A stretch of 64,000 nucleotides of DNA. Source: Lasioglossum baleicum (lineage: Eukaryota; Arthropoda; Insecta; Hymenoptera; Halictidae). Each line of letters starts with the position of its first letter. Position 1 is the stretch's first letter. Where the stretch lies: the NCBI RefSeq assembly GCF_051020765.1, contig NC_134930.1, positions 1,984,001 to 2,048,000 of the forward strand. The letters run 5' to 3'. Positions 49,401 to 57,523 of this stretch are shown here, piece by piece. Below the pieces are notes generated by a model. That model did no database searches and had not been told where the DNA came from. It saw nothing but the letters and a program-made list of their open reading frames with translations. A program made the translations under genes and the position numbers.

Positions 49401-50088
49401 AAAATTCCTGAACATCCCGGAAATGGGAGGTTCAGGAATTTTGGGACACCCTGTACAGAAAATTTACTGTACATATGTAGTTTATGAGTGAGTTTGAGTG
49501 GTACATACAGTTATACGATTCACCCTGAGCCTTTTTTCAGATGTAAACATTTGATACAATTGTAAATTAATTCTTGGCATAAGTGATACGTAAATGTGAA
49601 GAAATACCTATTAACGGGGCGTTGAACCTATGAGCGAAGACATATGTACTGGGAGCCACAAGCATCTCAGTCATCACGAGGTCGAATTTCTCGTTGCTGT
49701 TGGGCGCGTAGATCGCTTTCATATCCGTGTGGTTAAGTATATGTTCGGCGAAACTGAGAGTCATGTCACACAAATGATTCTGCACGAAAAACAACCAGTC
49801 ATGCTTCTCGAATCGAAGCTTAATAAAATCGATGGCCCTGATCTTCTTGTACGATCCACTGACGTCAATCTGCTTGAACCTCGTCGAATTCATATTCGGG
49901 ATCGGATTCGATGTGATGAGCACGATGTCGTGGCCACGTTCGTGCAGTTGGAGCCATAATCGGCGGTACGGGATCTGGTGGCTGTAAGAAGGTGTCGGGA
50001 CGAGCGCTAAGATCCTGGCTGGTTCCGCCTGTCTGACGATACACGTCAGTCCGATGACCAACACCAAGACGGGCAAAGCAAACTTCAT
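27056..50088 (-). CDS. Complete five-exon UDP-glycosyltransferase gene
   Basis: Microsomal UGT (GT1 family, GT-B fold), expected to move a sugar from a UDP-sugar to small lipophilic acceptors inside the ER. I joined exons at 50088-49590, 41796-41426, 34163-33944, 32539-32320 and 27353-27056. All introns are GT-AG, and phases 1, 0, 1 and 2 match across the four junctions. The product is 535 residues, close to the usual insect UGT length of about 510-530. Visible in order: signal peptide (about 1-23), catalytic His37 in PSYSHQIP, catalytic Asp136 in FDLVMTEM, the GSN motif and WLPQQ, the signature with QGGLQSSEEA and the ADQD donor contact, a C-terminal membrane helix, and the tail KHKAS (a KxKxx ER-retrieval pattern). 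Introns are 7.8, 7.3, 1.4 and 5.0 kb and filled with transposons, yet no coding lesion is seen. Family assignment is secure; substrate and subfamily number cannot be read from sequence. Confidence 0.9.
27481..27998. mobile_element. TACAAGGTGTCTC-ended element in UGT intron 4
   Basis: Left end TACAAGGTGTCTCACAATCAG, right end GAGACACCCTATA: a degenerate member of the TACAGGGTGT group, with only the first ~15 bp matching. Interior unrecognised, non-coding. Confidence 0.4.
28340..28582. mobile_element. piggyBac-like MITE, TTAA-flanked
   Basis: TTAA at 28336-28339 and 28583-28586. Inverted ends GGATACAGGTTCG then ATTTTACCTTGGTCGAGC, ~34 bp with one mismatch. TTAA duplication is diagnostic of piggyBac-type transposition. 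It interrupts the left arm of a weaker foldback (AACTTCACCTCAGGAAACAA near 28268, inverse near 28890-28915). Confidence 0.65.
29347..29413 (+). ncRNA. tRNA-like (pseudo-tRNA) head in left arm
   Basis: Contains an A-box-like TGGCCGAGGGCG and an exact B box GGTTCGAATCC ~40 bp apart, followed by TTTTT, so a Pol III type-2 promoter and terminator are plausible. The acceptor ends do not pair and the T stem has a mismatch, so it is not a functional tRNA; a SINE-like or tRNA-derived piece is more likely. Confidence 0.45.
29420..31028 (+). mobile_element. Helitron (Helentron-type) remnant
   Basis: Boundaries come from comparison with the other foldback arm, which reads straight through a poly-T where this copy has AACTTCCCGATT...CCCTCTAG. 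The ends carry short inverted AACTTCCCGATT / AATCGGGAAGTT (30830-30841), and a GT/GCGT microsatellite lies at 29545-29625. Insertion between T and T suits the Helentron/Helitron2 branch. Only a helicase fragment remains of the Rep-Hel gene. Confidence 0.65.
29919..30639 (+). pseudogene. Pif1-like helicase C-terminal fragment of Helitron
   Basis: The second frame (30133-30639) has AEAITIHKSQGQTYEKV and LYVALSRVSKLSSLYILG, helicase motifs V and VI of the Pif1-type domain in Helitron Rep-Hel proteins. The first frame (29919-30209) has NIDVENGLVNGA, the preceding motif, so a frameshift lies near 30165. Rep nuclease and Walker motifs are missing. Confidence 0.8.
31753..31819 (-). ncRNA. tRNA-like head in right arm (inverted copy)
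   Basis: Mirror copy of the left head with the same A and B boxes and a longer T run after it. A few substitutions separate the two (for example GCTTTCGAC against GCTATCGAC). Confidence 0.45.
32320..32539 (-). CDS. UGT exon 4 (UGT signature, donor-sugar contact)
   Basis: Encodes residues 364-436. It holds the core signature HPNVKMFIYQGGLQSSEEA and LLGFPILADQDYQ. The DQ pair contacts the sugar in this family. The vertebrate HGG histidine is Gln here (YQGG), which is common in insect UGTs and fits the general signature pattern. The acceptor is TGTTATATAG, with a weak pyrimidine tract. The donor is a strong AAACA before GTGAGT at 32319, phase 2; the following TGA lies in the intron. Confidence 0.9.
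32583..33297. mobile_element. TACAGGGTGAGTCCG foldback in UGT intron 3
   Basis: Same family as 10263-11119: ends TACAGGGTGAGTCCGAAGA and inverse, arms ~240 bp, centre with GAAATTGAAAAATTGA repeats. It begins only 43 bp upstream (intron side) of the exon 4 acceptor and fills half of the 1.4-kb intron. 33298-33943 is intron with nothing recognised. Confidence 0.65.
33944..34163 (-). CDS. UGT exon 3 (start of UDP-sugar domain)
   Basis: Encodes residues 291-363, from DLKRFVDSASKGFIYFSLGS to GKWLPQQSIL. FSLGSN is the first donor-domain nucleotide loop and WLPQQ opens the UGT signature. The acceptor is TTGTTGCTAG with a pyrimidine-rich tract; the donor is TCTTG before GTACAG, phase 1. The frame reads on past the donor into intron and stops, so the tail of the open frame is not coding. 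Confidence 0.9.
34696..37637. mobile_element. Non-autonomous hAT element with 290-bp tandem array
   Basis: Ends CAGAGATGGGCA and TGCCCATCTCTG, bounded by the perfect 8-bp duplication CAGCCAAC (34688-34695, 37638-37645): hAT hallmarks. The outer arms of ~850 bp are inverted copies. The inside is a direct array of 290-bp units on the right (starts about 35558, 35848, 36138, 36428, 36718, 37008, 37298), with two mirrored units on the left. No transposase. 2,942 bp, in UGT intron 2. Confidence 0.85.
35558..37310. repeat. 290-bp direct tandem repeat inside the hAT element
   Basis: Six full units plus part of a seventh, each containing GGGCCGTGTTTATTGCACC, GCGCTAGCGCGGTGATGG and CCTTAGCGGTTTCATGCC, differing by only a few bases. 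The repeated 65-codon open frame is not a gene: the period (290) is not a multiple of three and its codons show no domain. Units at 36910 (+) and 35422 (-) share the same variant, showing the arms were copied from each other. Confidence 0.9.
37647..38626. mobile_element. Transib-like element (980 bp), TSD CAACG
   Basis: Starts CACAGTGGTCTAGAG and ends CGGACCATTGTG (one substitution in the heptamer), flanked by CAACG at 37642-37646 and 38627-38631. The interior shares TTTCCGATGATCTGACAAAA and GACGAATCCAACGACCTA with the element at 11587. The hAT element above landed next to its left flank. Confidence 0.65.
38635..39145. mobile_element. Transib-like foldback (511 bp), TSD CGCCG
   Basis: Starts CACAGTGGGCAATTTGG, ends CCAAATTGCCCACTGTG, flanked by CGCCG (38630-38634, 39146-39150). 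Clear sister of the element at 520-1029 by length and interior. Confidence 0.75.
39236..39620. repeat. Foldback repeat, copy 1
   Basis: Contains GATATAATTTCAATTGTATT then TTTAGTGGTTTAAT, and the inverse about 130 bp later (ACCACTAAATACAGTTGAAA). The whole block recurs at 48700-49070. Non-coding. Confidence 0.55.
39621..41425. other. UGT intron 2, remainder
   Basis: At 39677 a lone Transib-like end (CGACG then CACAGTGGGG) without a visible partner. At about 40845-41000 a repeat (GAGTTACAAAATATACACAA, CCCCATTTTATCGAGAAAC) that recurs inverted at 57318-57480. No gene recognised. Confidence 0.4.
41426..41796 (-). CDS. UGT exon 2 (rest of acceptor domain, linker)
   Basis: Encodes residues 167-290, beginning LSSLGLLSLTEYVLGG and ending at PPLPE. 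It contains the typical insect UGT stretch YVLGGLVLPSHEYTWEM and the inter-domain linker with NTSLVFVNQ and SSHIEENQPPLPE. The acceptor is TACTTTTAG just above 41796 and the donor is GAG before GTATAC at 41425. Leaving in phase 0, it joins directly to DLKRFVDSASKGF in exon 3, matching the usual UGT order (linker, then the start of the donor domain). Confidence 0.9.
41797..44997. other. UGT intron 1, distal part
   Basis: AT-rich DNA with a truncated TACAGGGTGTC arm at 42879-42960, a repeat arm at 43010-43190 whose inverse is at 43920-44000, a TATAAATAAAATATTAATATAA array (43850-43930), and a TCTCTA microsatellite at 44963-44997. No coding sequence recognised. Confidence 0.4.
43250..43853. mobile_element. 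TIR element with 51-bp ends
   Basis: Left end TATTCAAATGTTCTCGGCGC then AACGGTTCGATCAG; the exact inverse closes at 43853. About 600 bp, non-coding. A TTCGGCGCAAGGTTCGATCAG relative lies at 8815. Superfamily not assigned. Confidence 0.55.
44998..47487. mobile_element. 2.5-kb near-perfect palindromic TACAGGGTGT element
   Basis: Two arms of ~1.2 kb (44998-46235 and 46280-47487) are inverted copies with few differences, separated by a ~45-bp loop. Termini TACAGGGTGTCCCAAACTAAG and inverse. Left flank TA. The paired open frames in the two arms (MHQCQLRLCLGVINEKH and its mirror) are symmetry artefacts. Located in UGT intron 1. Confidence 0.8.
47492..48211. mobile_element. TTCAGGGTGTCCCACTG foldback (720 bp)
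   Basis: Abuts the previous element with only TGTA between. Arms of ~220 bp: GTATCGAGAACGGCAGAATA and inverse, CACCTTGATTTTTTTAAATG and inverse. The right end has the standard ACCCTGTA. Non-coding. Confidence 0.7.
48212..49387. other. UGT intron 1, proximal part
   Basis: Includes a block shared with the foldback at 54861 (AAACTAAAAGCGACCCCCCT), a Transib-like right end (48532-48647, CACTGTG then CGCCG), the second copy of the 39236 foldback (48700-49070), and a short direct repeat ACTGAAGTCCRTTCAAAACA (49235, 49285). No gene. Confidence 0.45.
49388..49455. mobile_element. Minimal 68-bp TACAGGGTGT foldback
   Basis: TACAGGGTGTCCCAAAATTC, a short stretch with CCGGAAATGGGAGG, then the inverse GAATTTTGGGACACCCTGTA. 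All interior is deleted, leaving only paired ends, 135 bp from UGT exon 1. Confidence 0.7.
49590..50088 (-). CDS. UGT exon 1 (signal peptide and acceptor domain)
   Basis: Encodes residues 1-166 and the first base of codon 167. The start is the ATG at 50088: it is followed by a hydrophobic leader and then ARILALVPTPSYSHQIPYRR, the usual beginning of the mature N-terminal Rossmann domain. I placed the donor at 49590 (TTTAC before GTATCA), because the equivalent site in the left paralogue (TTTAC before GTACAA) is the only GT shared by both copies. The lone C left over joins GG from exon 2 to make an Arg codon. The open frame continues a few codons past the donor, but those residues diverge between copies, as expected for intron. 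Confidence 0.9.
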
Positions 50089-51301
50089 CGTTGACGAGAA
50101 GCACTGATCGATTTCCGATGCTGGACGCGAAGCAACTAATTACCGGATCCGACGCTACTTTACTTTAAATAAGTTCAGCTTTATGAAGAAACTGTATCAG
50201 TAATACAATCCATAGATGCTGCTGCTGAGTCATGGTGTCAATGTGGGGTATTATAGCAATTCATCATCCACCGCGTTACATTATGTCGCAACACTCGGTA
50301 TCTCTGCACGTAATACCGAACGTCAGACAAGAAAATCTATTCATTTTCTTCGTCTTTTAGACAGATTAGCCATGTTCATGTTTGAAGTACCTTATATCGG
50401 TAATGGAAGGAACGACTCAAGTGGATTATTTTCTATACTTTTTTTCAGTATTATCAATTCTATAGGTGATTTTTCAAGTCTGATTAATTCTGTTCCTTTA
50501 TCTGTGATGTTAGTCTTGATTTGACACTCGAGCATAGCATAATAACTGTAGTAACTATTGTAGATTGAGTATCTGTACGGAAATTAACAATTTTCTTTCT
50601 TAGTTACAACGAAGGAAAGTTGGATAGATATAGTTTTAATGTGTTGACAGCAATGTGACTATTGCCGTCTATCCTGCTGTTGAGTTCAGTGTGTTGTGTT
50701 CCGGCTGTGCCTTTTTATCCTTAGTGAATGGAATCCGCAGTCTAGTAATAACATAAAACAATATAATACATTGCTATATTTTAATATGTGATGTATAAAT
50801 TAAAAATTAATATAATGATACATATTTTATCAATAAGGAACACGCAGCAATATATTGATTATGTTCTCATTTAACTACCTTCAACGTAGTTAAGGTAACA
50901 TCGATAAATTCAAATTGTCTGAGGCACCGTAAATTTTCGAGCATTAGAAATAAATCGTTCTATTTAAGAAAGCGAAAGTGGCTTTCATATTTCTTTTCTA
51001 TTTAAAAAAGCGAAAGTGGCTTCCATATTTCTTTTACGTGTCCACTTGTTAAAAAACTGGTATTACTATATGATTAATTGCTTTAAATCATATAACTTTT
51101 ATTTGAAGCATTTTCGAATATTGTTTAAAATAACGAAGATATTTCACGTAGACAAAGTTCGTGGGACACGCTGTATAAGATTGCGTGAGCTTATGATAAC
51201 TTACGTTTTTAAATGGAACTGAAGCAGCTAATGCTGAATGAAATTCTAATCTTCTTATATATATGTGGTTCTGATAACGTACGAATAAAATAGTGCTGTT
51301 G
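50089..51301 (-). promoter_or_regulatory. Upstream flank of complete UGT (duplicate of 3228-6840, minus insertions)
   Basis: Homologous in blocks to the left copy: 50089-50690 to 3228-3775, 50690-50800 to 4529-4635, about 51040-51170 to 5935-6065, and 51173-51301 to 6706-6838. It lacks the two GACGTC-rich elements and most of the foldback seen on the left. A local tandem duplication of TATTTAARAAAGCGAAAGTG-type sequence lies at 50961-51034. A TCAGT initiator-like motif sits on the minus strand close to the ATG, but no firm core promoter can be called. Confidence 0.45.
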
Positions 51302-51399
51302 TACAGGGTGTCTCAAAAATGTTGTACTTCCTTGAAGAAGGTGATTCTTGAGATCATTTAAAATGATCCGTCGTTAAGGAGCTATTAACAAAAACCAGC
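51302..51399. mobile_element. TACAGGGTGTC arm, broken by a hAT MITE
   Basis: Starts TACAGGGTGTCTCAAAAATG and runs to GAGCTATTAACAAAAACC; related sequence (ATTAGCTAATCATAAC) resumes at 51707. The arm is at the same place as a TACAGAGTGTTCC end in the left UGT flank (6836). Confidence 0.5.
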
Positions 51400-51706
51400 G
51401 CCCGCTCTAGCGGTTACGTCGCCCCGGACAAAAAGACAAATTGCCGCTCCTTGAGAATATATATATATTTTTTAAATAAAGGTACATATTTTTTATCTTA
51501 AATAAAAATCACATCATTTTATTTAAATTTTAATAGAAGCATTTATAATATTTTAATAAAAGAAAATTTTCTATTAATTGGGTCTTTGAACTCGTCAATA
51601 TTTTTCTCAGAGTTACAGCCAAAATGGCGCCCCTAAATTTTCGCGCCCGGGACAAATGTCCGGGTTGCACCCCCCCCCCCCTAGAGCGGGCCCTGCAAAA
51701 ACCATT
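51400..51706. mobile_element. hAT-like MITE (~307 bp)
   Basis: Ends AGCGCCCGCTCTAG and CTAGAGCGGGCCCTG with CAAAAACC on both sides, an 8-bp duplication. The first base of the left end seems lost. Contains CGCGCCCGGGACAAATGTCC. Inserted in the arm of a TACAGGGTGTC element. Confidence 0.6.
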
Positions 51707-53591
51707 AGCTAATCATAACACGATAACGGCTGACGTATTCTGGCTCGGTCGCTGCCACCGTCTTTGCCCGCGGGACTTGTCGACGAGCTGGAATCTGTTC
51801 GCTGTATCCAGTGCTGGGCCAATTCAAATAAAAAGTATTGGAAATAGTAGTTACAATACCTTTATTCAAATAAAGTAGTATTTCAGCATTTATTTTATTT
51901 CTTACAAGGGAACATATTCAGATGCGAAATTCGAATTTTGATAAAACTTTGGGAGTTTATAGTTCTTTGAAAAATATTTGACACGTATTTTTTTTTATCG
52001 GCAACCATCCACTTGGAAGGAGTGAAACCAGCCCTCAAAGTTGGGGGTCAAAACCATACTTCCTGAGATATCTCGGAAACCAGAGGTCGAAAAAATTTGA
52101 ATTATTTTTTAAATTGTGTGTTTTACAATGGGCAATGTAGTCGCGCAAGAAAATTTTAACAAAAGTTTTTTGTTTAAACAATATATTAAAAATTTGATTT
52201 CTTTTTGTAGTTTCTCTTGTTTATTGTTAGTTAATTTTAATGTAAACTTGGGTGCGTGATCTTTGATCCAAAATAGGGGATACATGTTTCAGGATTTTCT
52301 TTTTTTTTTGCCATTTAACAATAATTATGCATAATGGAATATAGTCTTGCACCTGGCGTGTGGGGGAATTCTGGCTTGTTTTATCGAAATATAAGCATTT
52401 AGTATAAACGTATGTAGTATTTTAAACAATACCACTGGATTACATGACGTTTATTGTTTTATCAGCAGCTAAAGAAGGTGGCGCAGGTACCAGCGTGACG
52501 CGGTGCTAATTACCGCGGCGGAGTAAGGGTACCGACTGGTATGTATTACTATGTATAGCCAATTCTCCTGCAAATTTCTCCGGTTGTTGGGTGTTTCCTT
52601 GTTATTATTGCTGTGATATGTTTCCACCAAAATGTTTATAATGTTCATTAGATTGACCTTCATGTTTGTAAAAACGAATCTAAAAATAAACAATCAGTAA
52701 AAGTAAATTATTTGAAGGATCCACAGTGTATTTGAAAAGGCTCCAGGTATATTTTGACCGAAAGCCCAACAACCGCAGAAATTCGCAGACGAATTGGCTA
52801 TAAGGTGAAGTGCCCTAAGTCTGGACAGTCCAAAAGTGATACCTAAATCTGGACAATTAAATTTTCATAGTAAAATCAGTAATTAAGAGATTTAATAATT
52901 ATATTATATATTCTGAGGCCTCTTAGCTACAAGTAGGTGTGAATATTATTTCATTATGACATCAATTGACATTTAAAAATAAATTCAAAGTTCATCTGAA
53001 AACAGTATACAAAATAGTCCATTTACATGCGAATCATGTGCATTTATAGTTCGAACTTTTGTTAGAAAAAAAGATATAATTTAAGCCCTCGGACAAAAAG
53101 TAATTATCACGCATAATAATATTGATATTTTAAAATAAATTGGCAATCAAACTTAACGTAAATAATAATTATTAATCCGAATATTAGATGTCCAAGATTA
53201 GGACTGTTTTCAAATATAAGTACTCCATTCTGGGACGCGATGACAGTAGCTGTCCCACTTTAAGGTTATACGCAGTTTGCTTACGCTTGAAGCCGGACAC
53301 GCGTTTGTAAATAAAATCAACGCATTGTTTGCAAAATATTTAACTAAATATACGTATAACTAGTCTTCCATTAGATTGAATAACGTATGTAGAAAATGTA
53401 TTCCGGTTGTGACGTTAATAATACTTTATGTTTACATCATAAATCTATCCGTATTACTACCTAACCTTAAAAGTTGTATTATGACAAGTTTTCTTAAAAC
53501 AGTAAATGAAAATTAATTATTCATGTCGGTATAATTCTTTAAAAAATGTTTTTTCAGATTGTAAACTTGCTTTAAAAATTAAAATGTCAGG

Positions 53592-54846
53592 ATGACCATC
53601 ACTAGAAGTAAAACTCTTGATCCTAGTCGAAACAGAATTAATAAGTATGATAGAGTACAAATTAAAAGTAACAGCAAGCCAAAAGTCTTCATAAAATCTA
53701 AGGATATTATTAAAAATGACGGATTAAAGGACAGTAGAAGATTTAATAAAAATAAAAATTTAAGAGAATTGAAGAATCTCATTCCGTTGAGTCCATCGTA
53801 CAAGCTCTCAATGCAATGGATGGTGGGTTATCGTTCAGAGAAGCTGCTAACCTGTATGAGATTCCAAAAAGCACATTGCATTCAAAAATGAAAAATTTAA
53901 GTTCTGTGGATGCTAAGAAAGGATCACCAACTGTACTGTCTAAGACAGAAGAAGATGACATAGAAAAATGGATTATTTACTGTGCCGAGCAGGGATTTCC
54001 AGTAACAAAAGATATTGTGTGTGATCAAGTTCAAAAATTTATCACTTCAGAGAACAGAAAAACACCTTTTAGAAATAACAGACCAGGCCACCGCTGGTTT
54101 AATGGATTTATGAAGAGACATACAAACCTAAGCAAGCAAATCGCACAAAATCTTACTGTAAAAAGAGCGTCAGTTTCTGAAAGTGATTTGAGGCTTTGGT
54201 TTCATGATGTTGAAAGCAAAATGAAAGATAAAGGAATACCCTTAATAGATCCTAAAAGAATATTCAACTTGGACGAATCCTCTTTCATGCTTGTACCCAA
54301 AGAAAGTAGTGTTTTGGCAGAGAAAGGTGCACCAGTAAAAAGAATTGTTTCAAACAATGAGAAGGGCTGCTTAACAGTATTGTTTACAGCATCTGCTGAA
54401 GGGGTAATTCTACCTCCAATGATCATGTTTGATCTAAAAAATGTACCCAAAAAAGAAATCTTAGAAAAGATTCCAGAAAGCTGGGGAGTAGCCTATAGTG
54501 ATAATGGCTGGATGACAGGAGAAACTTTTTTCCAGTTTATAGCAAATATTTTTGTACCTTGGCTGAAGAAAAATAATTATCAATTCCCTGTAATTTTGTT
54601 TGTAGATAACCATGCGTCACACGTTAACTTGCCTTTATGCAAGTTTTGTGTAGAAAACCAAGTGGAATTGGTCGCACTATATCCCAATTCTACTCACATA
54701 ATAGGTCTAAAGCAACTAATGATACAAAAAGAGATGAAATTAAAGAAGAAAAAGCAAAATTATGCACTCAATTAGACAATATGGAAAAAGAAGTATTGTC
54801 TCTTGAAGTGATTGCTTTACAACAAAAACTAAAAATTAGAGAATAG
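53592..54846 (+). pseudogene. pogo/Tigger transposase, internally deleted
   Basis: Order: Psq-type helix-turn-helix (SVESIVQALNAMDGGLSF and AANLYEIPKSTLHSKM), CENP-B-type helix-turn-helix (RPGHRWFNGFMKRH), then the DDE_1 domain with the first Asp in IFNLDESSF and second in LFVDNHASH. The family normally continues from PPNSTH-like sequence to a third Asp. Here YPNSTHI is followed at once by unrelated LKQLMIQKEM, and the true C-terminal end (KRDEIKEEKAKL) is in another frame to 54846. So a deletion with frameshift removed the third catalytic residue. The N-terminus (53592-53770) is in a different frame from the first helix-turn-helix. Confidence 0.8.
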
Positions 54847-54860
54847 AATTTAATAGAATA

Positions 54861-55854
54861 ATATTTGGTAATTATTTACAAAAGCACCACCCTCTCCGAT
54901 TTTGATAAAATTTATATATGATATAGATATGGACATTTTGAACAACTTTTTCCTTTTCCAATATAGGGGGGTCGCTTTTAGTTTTCGAGATATTTGCAAA
55001 AAACTATCGCGAATACTGTATTGAATTTTTCGCATTCCTGGACACTCCGCTGCAACGTAGACCTGTTTAGGTACGGCGTTTGTTTACATTTTGACGCTGT
55101 AGAGATAAGAGAGAAAACAAGGGGGCGGAAAGGGCCAACCTGACACCACACACACCCACCCAGTGCTTAACACGCACCCACTGTTTCTAAATTATACTCT
55201 AGGTTCTTACGTATTTGCACGTGCTGATTACGAATATGATAGTGAAAATTGGTGCAAATGTTAATTTCTTAACGGAAACCTTCTTTTTAAAAACACTGGG
55301 TGCGTGTTAAGCACTGGGTGGGTGTGTGTGGTGTCAGGCTGGCCCTTTCCACCCCCCCCCTGTTTTCTCTCTGACACCACACACACACACCCAGTGCTAA
55401 ACACGCACCCAATGTTTTTAAGAAGAAGGTTTCTGTTAAGAAATTAACATTTGCACCAATTTTCACTATCATATTTGTAATCAGCACGTGAAAATACGTA
55501 AGAATCTAGAGTATAATTTAGAAACAGTGGGTGCGTGTTAAGCACTGGGTGGGTGTGTGTGGTGTCAGGCTGGCCCTTTCCGCCCCCCCTGTTTTCTCTC
55601 TTATCTCTACAGCGTCAAAATGTAAACAAACGCCGCACCGAAACAGGTCTACGTTGCAGCGGAGTGTCCAGGAATGCGAAAAATTCAATACAGTATTCGC
55701 GATAGTTTTTTGCAAATATCTCGAAAACTAAAAGCGACCCCCCTATATTGGAAAAGGAAAAAGTTGTTTAGAATGTGTTGCTGTATAACATATATAAATT
55801 TCATCAAAATTGGAGAGGGTGGTGCTTTTGTAAATAATTACCAAATATTTTTGT
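54861..55854. mobile_element. 1-kb foldback nested in the pogo element
   Basis: Near-perfect palindrome from AATATTTGGTAATTATTTAC to its inverse, centre near 55370. Motifs CGACCCCCCTATATTG, GTAGACCTGTTT and GACACCACACACACCC appear in both orientations. The inner parts repeat AAGCACTGGGTGGGTGTGTG, so it is a nested double palindrome. Confidence 0.75.
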
Positions 55855-56897
55855 ATGTAATTTGTTAAAAATTTAATAAAGTTCGATGTTATAGACATAA
55901 TTATATGTTGTGGGTTCGTAAATAACGAGAAGCACCTTCAATGGTTAACGATATAAACATATATTTGGTTAAATAATACAATACGCAAAGCATCTTTTAT
56001 TCGTCATGCGCAACCAACCAACGTTTTAGGTTATGTTCGTTCGATCAACTCGTAAATTGAATTTGTCCCGGTATAGGCTTTACTTCTGTCCAGGTACTAG
56101 CTTAGATTGGATTTAATATGTCCCACTATAGGTTTGAATTATTCTTGTTAATACAATTAAGATATTAACCTAAACAATGATTTTTTTATTTTAAATTACT
56201 TTACAAACTCTGAACTGTATGTTAAAAATCTAAAAAAATTATTTTTGTTTATTTAAAGTGATAAAATTTAAAATAGAAAAATATGCTGTCCAGGCATAGG
56301 GCACTTCACCTTACCTGCGCCACCTTCTTTAGCTGCTGATAAAACAATAAACGTCATGTAATCCAGTGGTATTGTTTAAAATACTACATACATTTATACT
56401 AAATGCTTATATTTCGATAAAACAAGCCAGAATTCCCCCACACGCCAGGTGCAAGACTATATTCCATTATGCATAATTATTGTTAAATGGCAAAAAAAAA
56501 GAAAATCCTGAAACATGTATCCCCTATTTTGGATCAAAGATCACGCACCCAAGTTTACATTAAAATTAACTAACAATAAATAAGAGAAACTACAAAAAGA
56601 AATCAAATTTTTAATATATTGTTTAAACAAACAACTTTTGTTAAAATTTTCTTGCGCGACTACATTGCCCATTGTAAAACACACAATTTAAAAAATAATT
56701 CAAATTTTTTCGACCTCTGGTTTCCGAGATATCTCAGGAAGTATGGTTTTGACCCCCAACTTTGAGGGCTGGTTTCACTCCTTCCAAGTGGATGGTTGCC
56801 GATAAAAAAAAATACATGTCAAATATTTTTCAAAAAACTATAAACTCCCAAAGTTTTATCAAAATCCGAATTTCGCATTTGAATATGTTCCCTTGTT

Positions 56898-57523
56898 AGT
56901 TCTACATAGAAAAATAGTTGAAAATCGGTTGTAACCGAACTATTGTTAACCTTTCTATAAGAAACGATCGTATCAAAGTTGAAGGGTTAGCGAGCACGCA
57001 CTCGTTGGAAACTCACCGTCGTTGTTCGGTACAGCGAGAGGATCTCGGCAGGGCACGATAACGTGGCCGTGGCGAGTCGTCCGCAGACCGAACGTTCCGA
57101 TGAGTTAATCCCTCAAAATGTGTACTGAATGCAATAGGGTGAAGAACCAAATGTAAAATGCGAAAAACCGAACGGCACTGCTGGAGAATCACAGGAGCGG
57201 CGAACGATCTCGAATTGTAAAGAATCACGGGTGAGCGTAGACAATCCGATCAGCGTCGGCAGGGCACGATACCGTGGCCGTGGCAACAGTGCTTCGATTG
57301 TGCCCAAATTTTCTCGCGCATGCGCGGCGATTTCAGCCTCAGTAACATAAGCTTCTCGATAAAATGGGGTTTCTTAAGCAACCCGCAGAATTTTAAAAAC
57401 TTTATATGATTTGATTCGGAAAAATGAATGTATAACAAGTGTATTTGTGTATATTTTGTAACTCGTAGGACACGTCCTGAAGTCTTTTTGTCCGGTAAGA
57501 TTATTTCGGTACATTCCCGCTAA
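56898..57523. other. Non-coding, dispersed repeat
   Basis: Direct repeat GGCAGGGCACGATAACGTGGCCGTGG (57047, variant at 57259) and the inverted copy of the 40845-41000 repeat (57318-57480). No gene recognised. Confidence 0.35.

Larger units (their letters stand above)
52803..56311 (+). mobile_element. pogo/Tigger-type DNA transposon
   Basis: Ends AGGTGAAGTGCCCTAAGTC and an inverse with CCTGGACAGCA-type continuation (CTGGACAG shared), flanked by TA at 52801-52802 and 56312-56313. It carries a Tigger-like transposase in the left half and a 1-kb foldback insertion in the right half. TA duplication and DDE_1-type transposase agree. Confidence 0.8.
51903..56897. repeat. Foldback with ~585-bp arms hosting a pogo element
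   Basis: Left arm 51903-52490 (ACAAGGGAACATATTCA to AAGAAGGTGGCGCAGG) returns inverted at 56315-56897. The original loop (52491-52800) is unrecognised. A pogo element lies in the loop next to the right arm. Arm identity looks very high. Confidence 0.75.
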
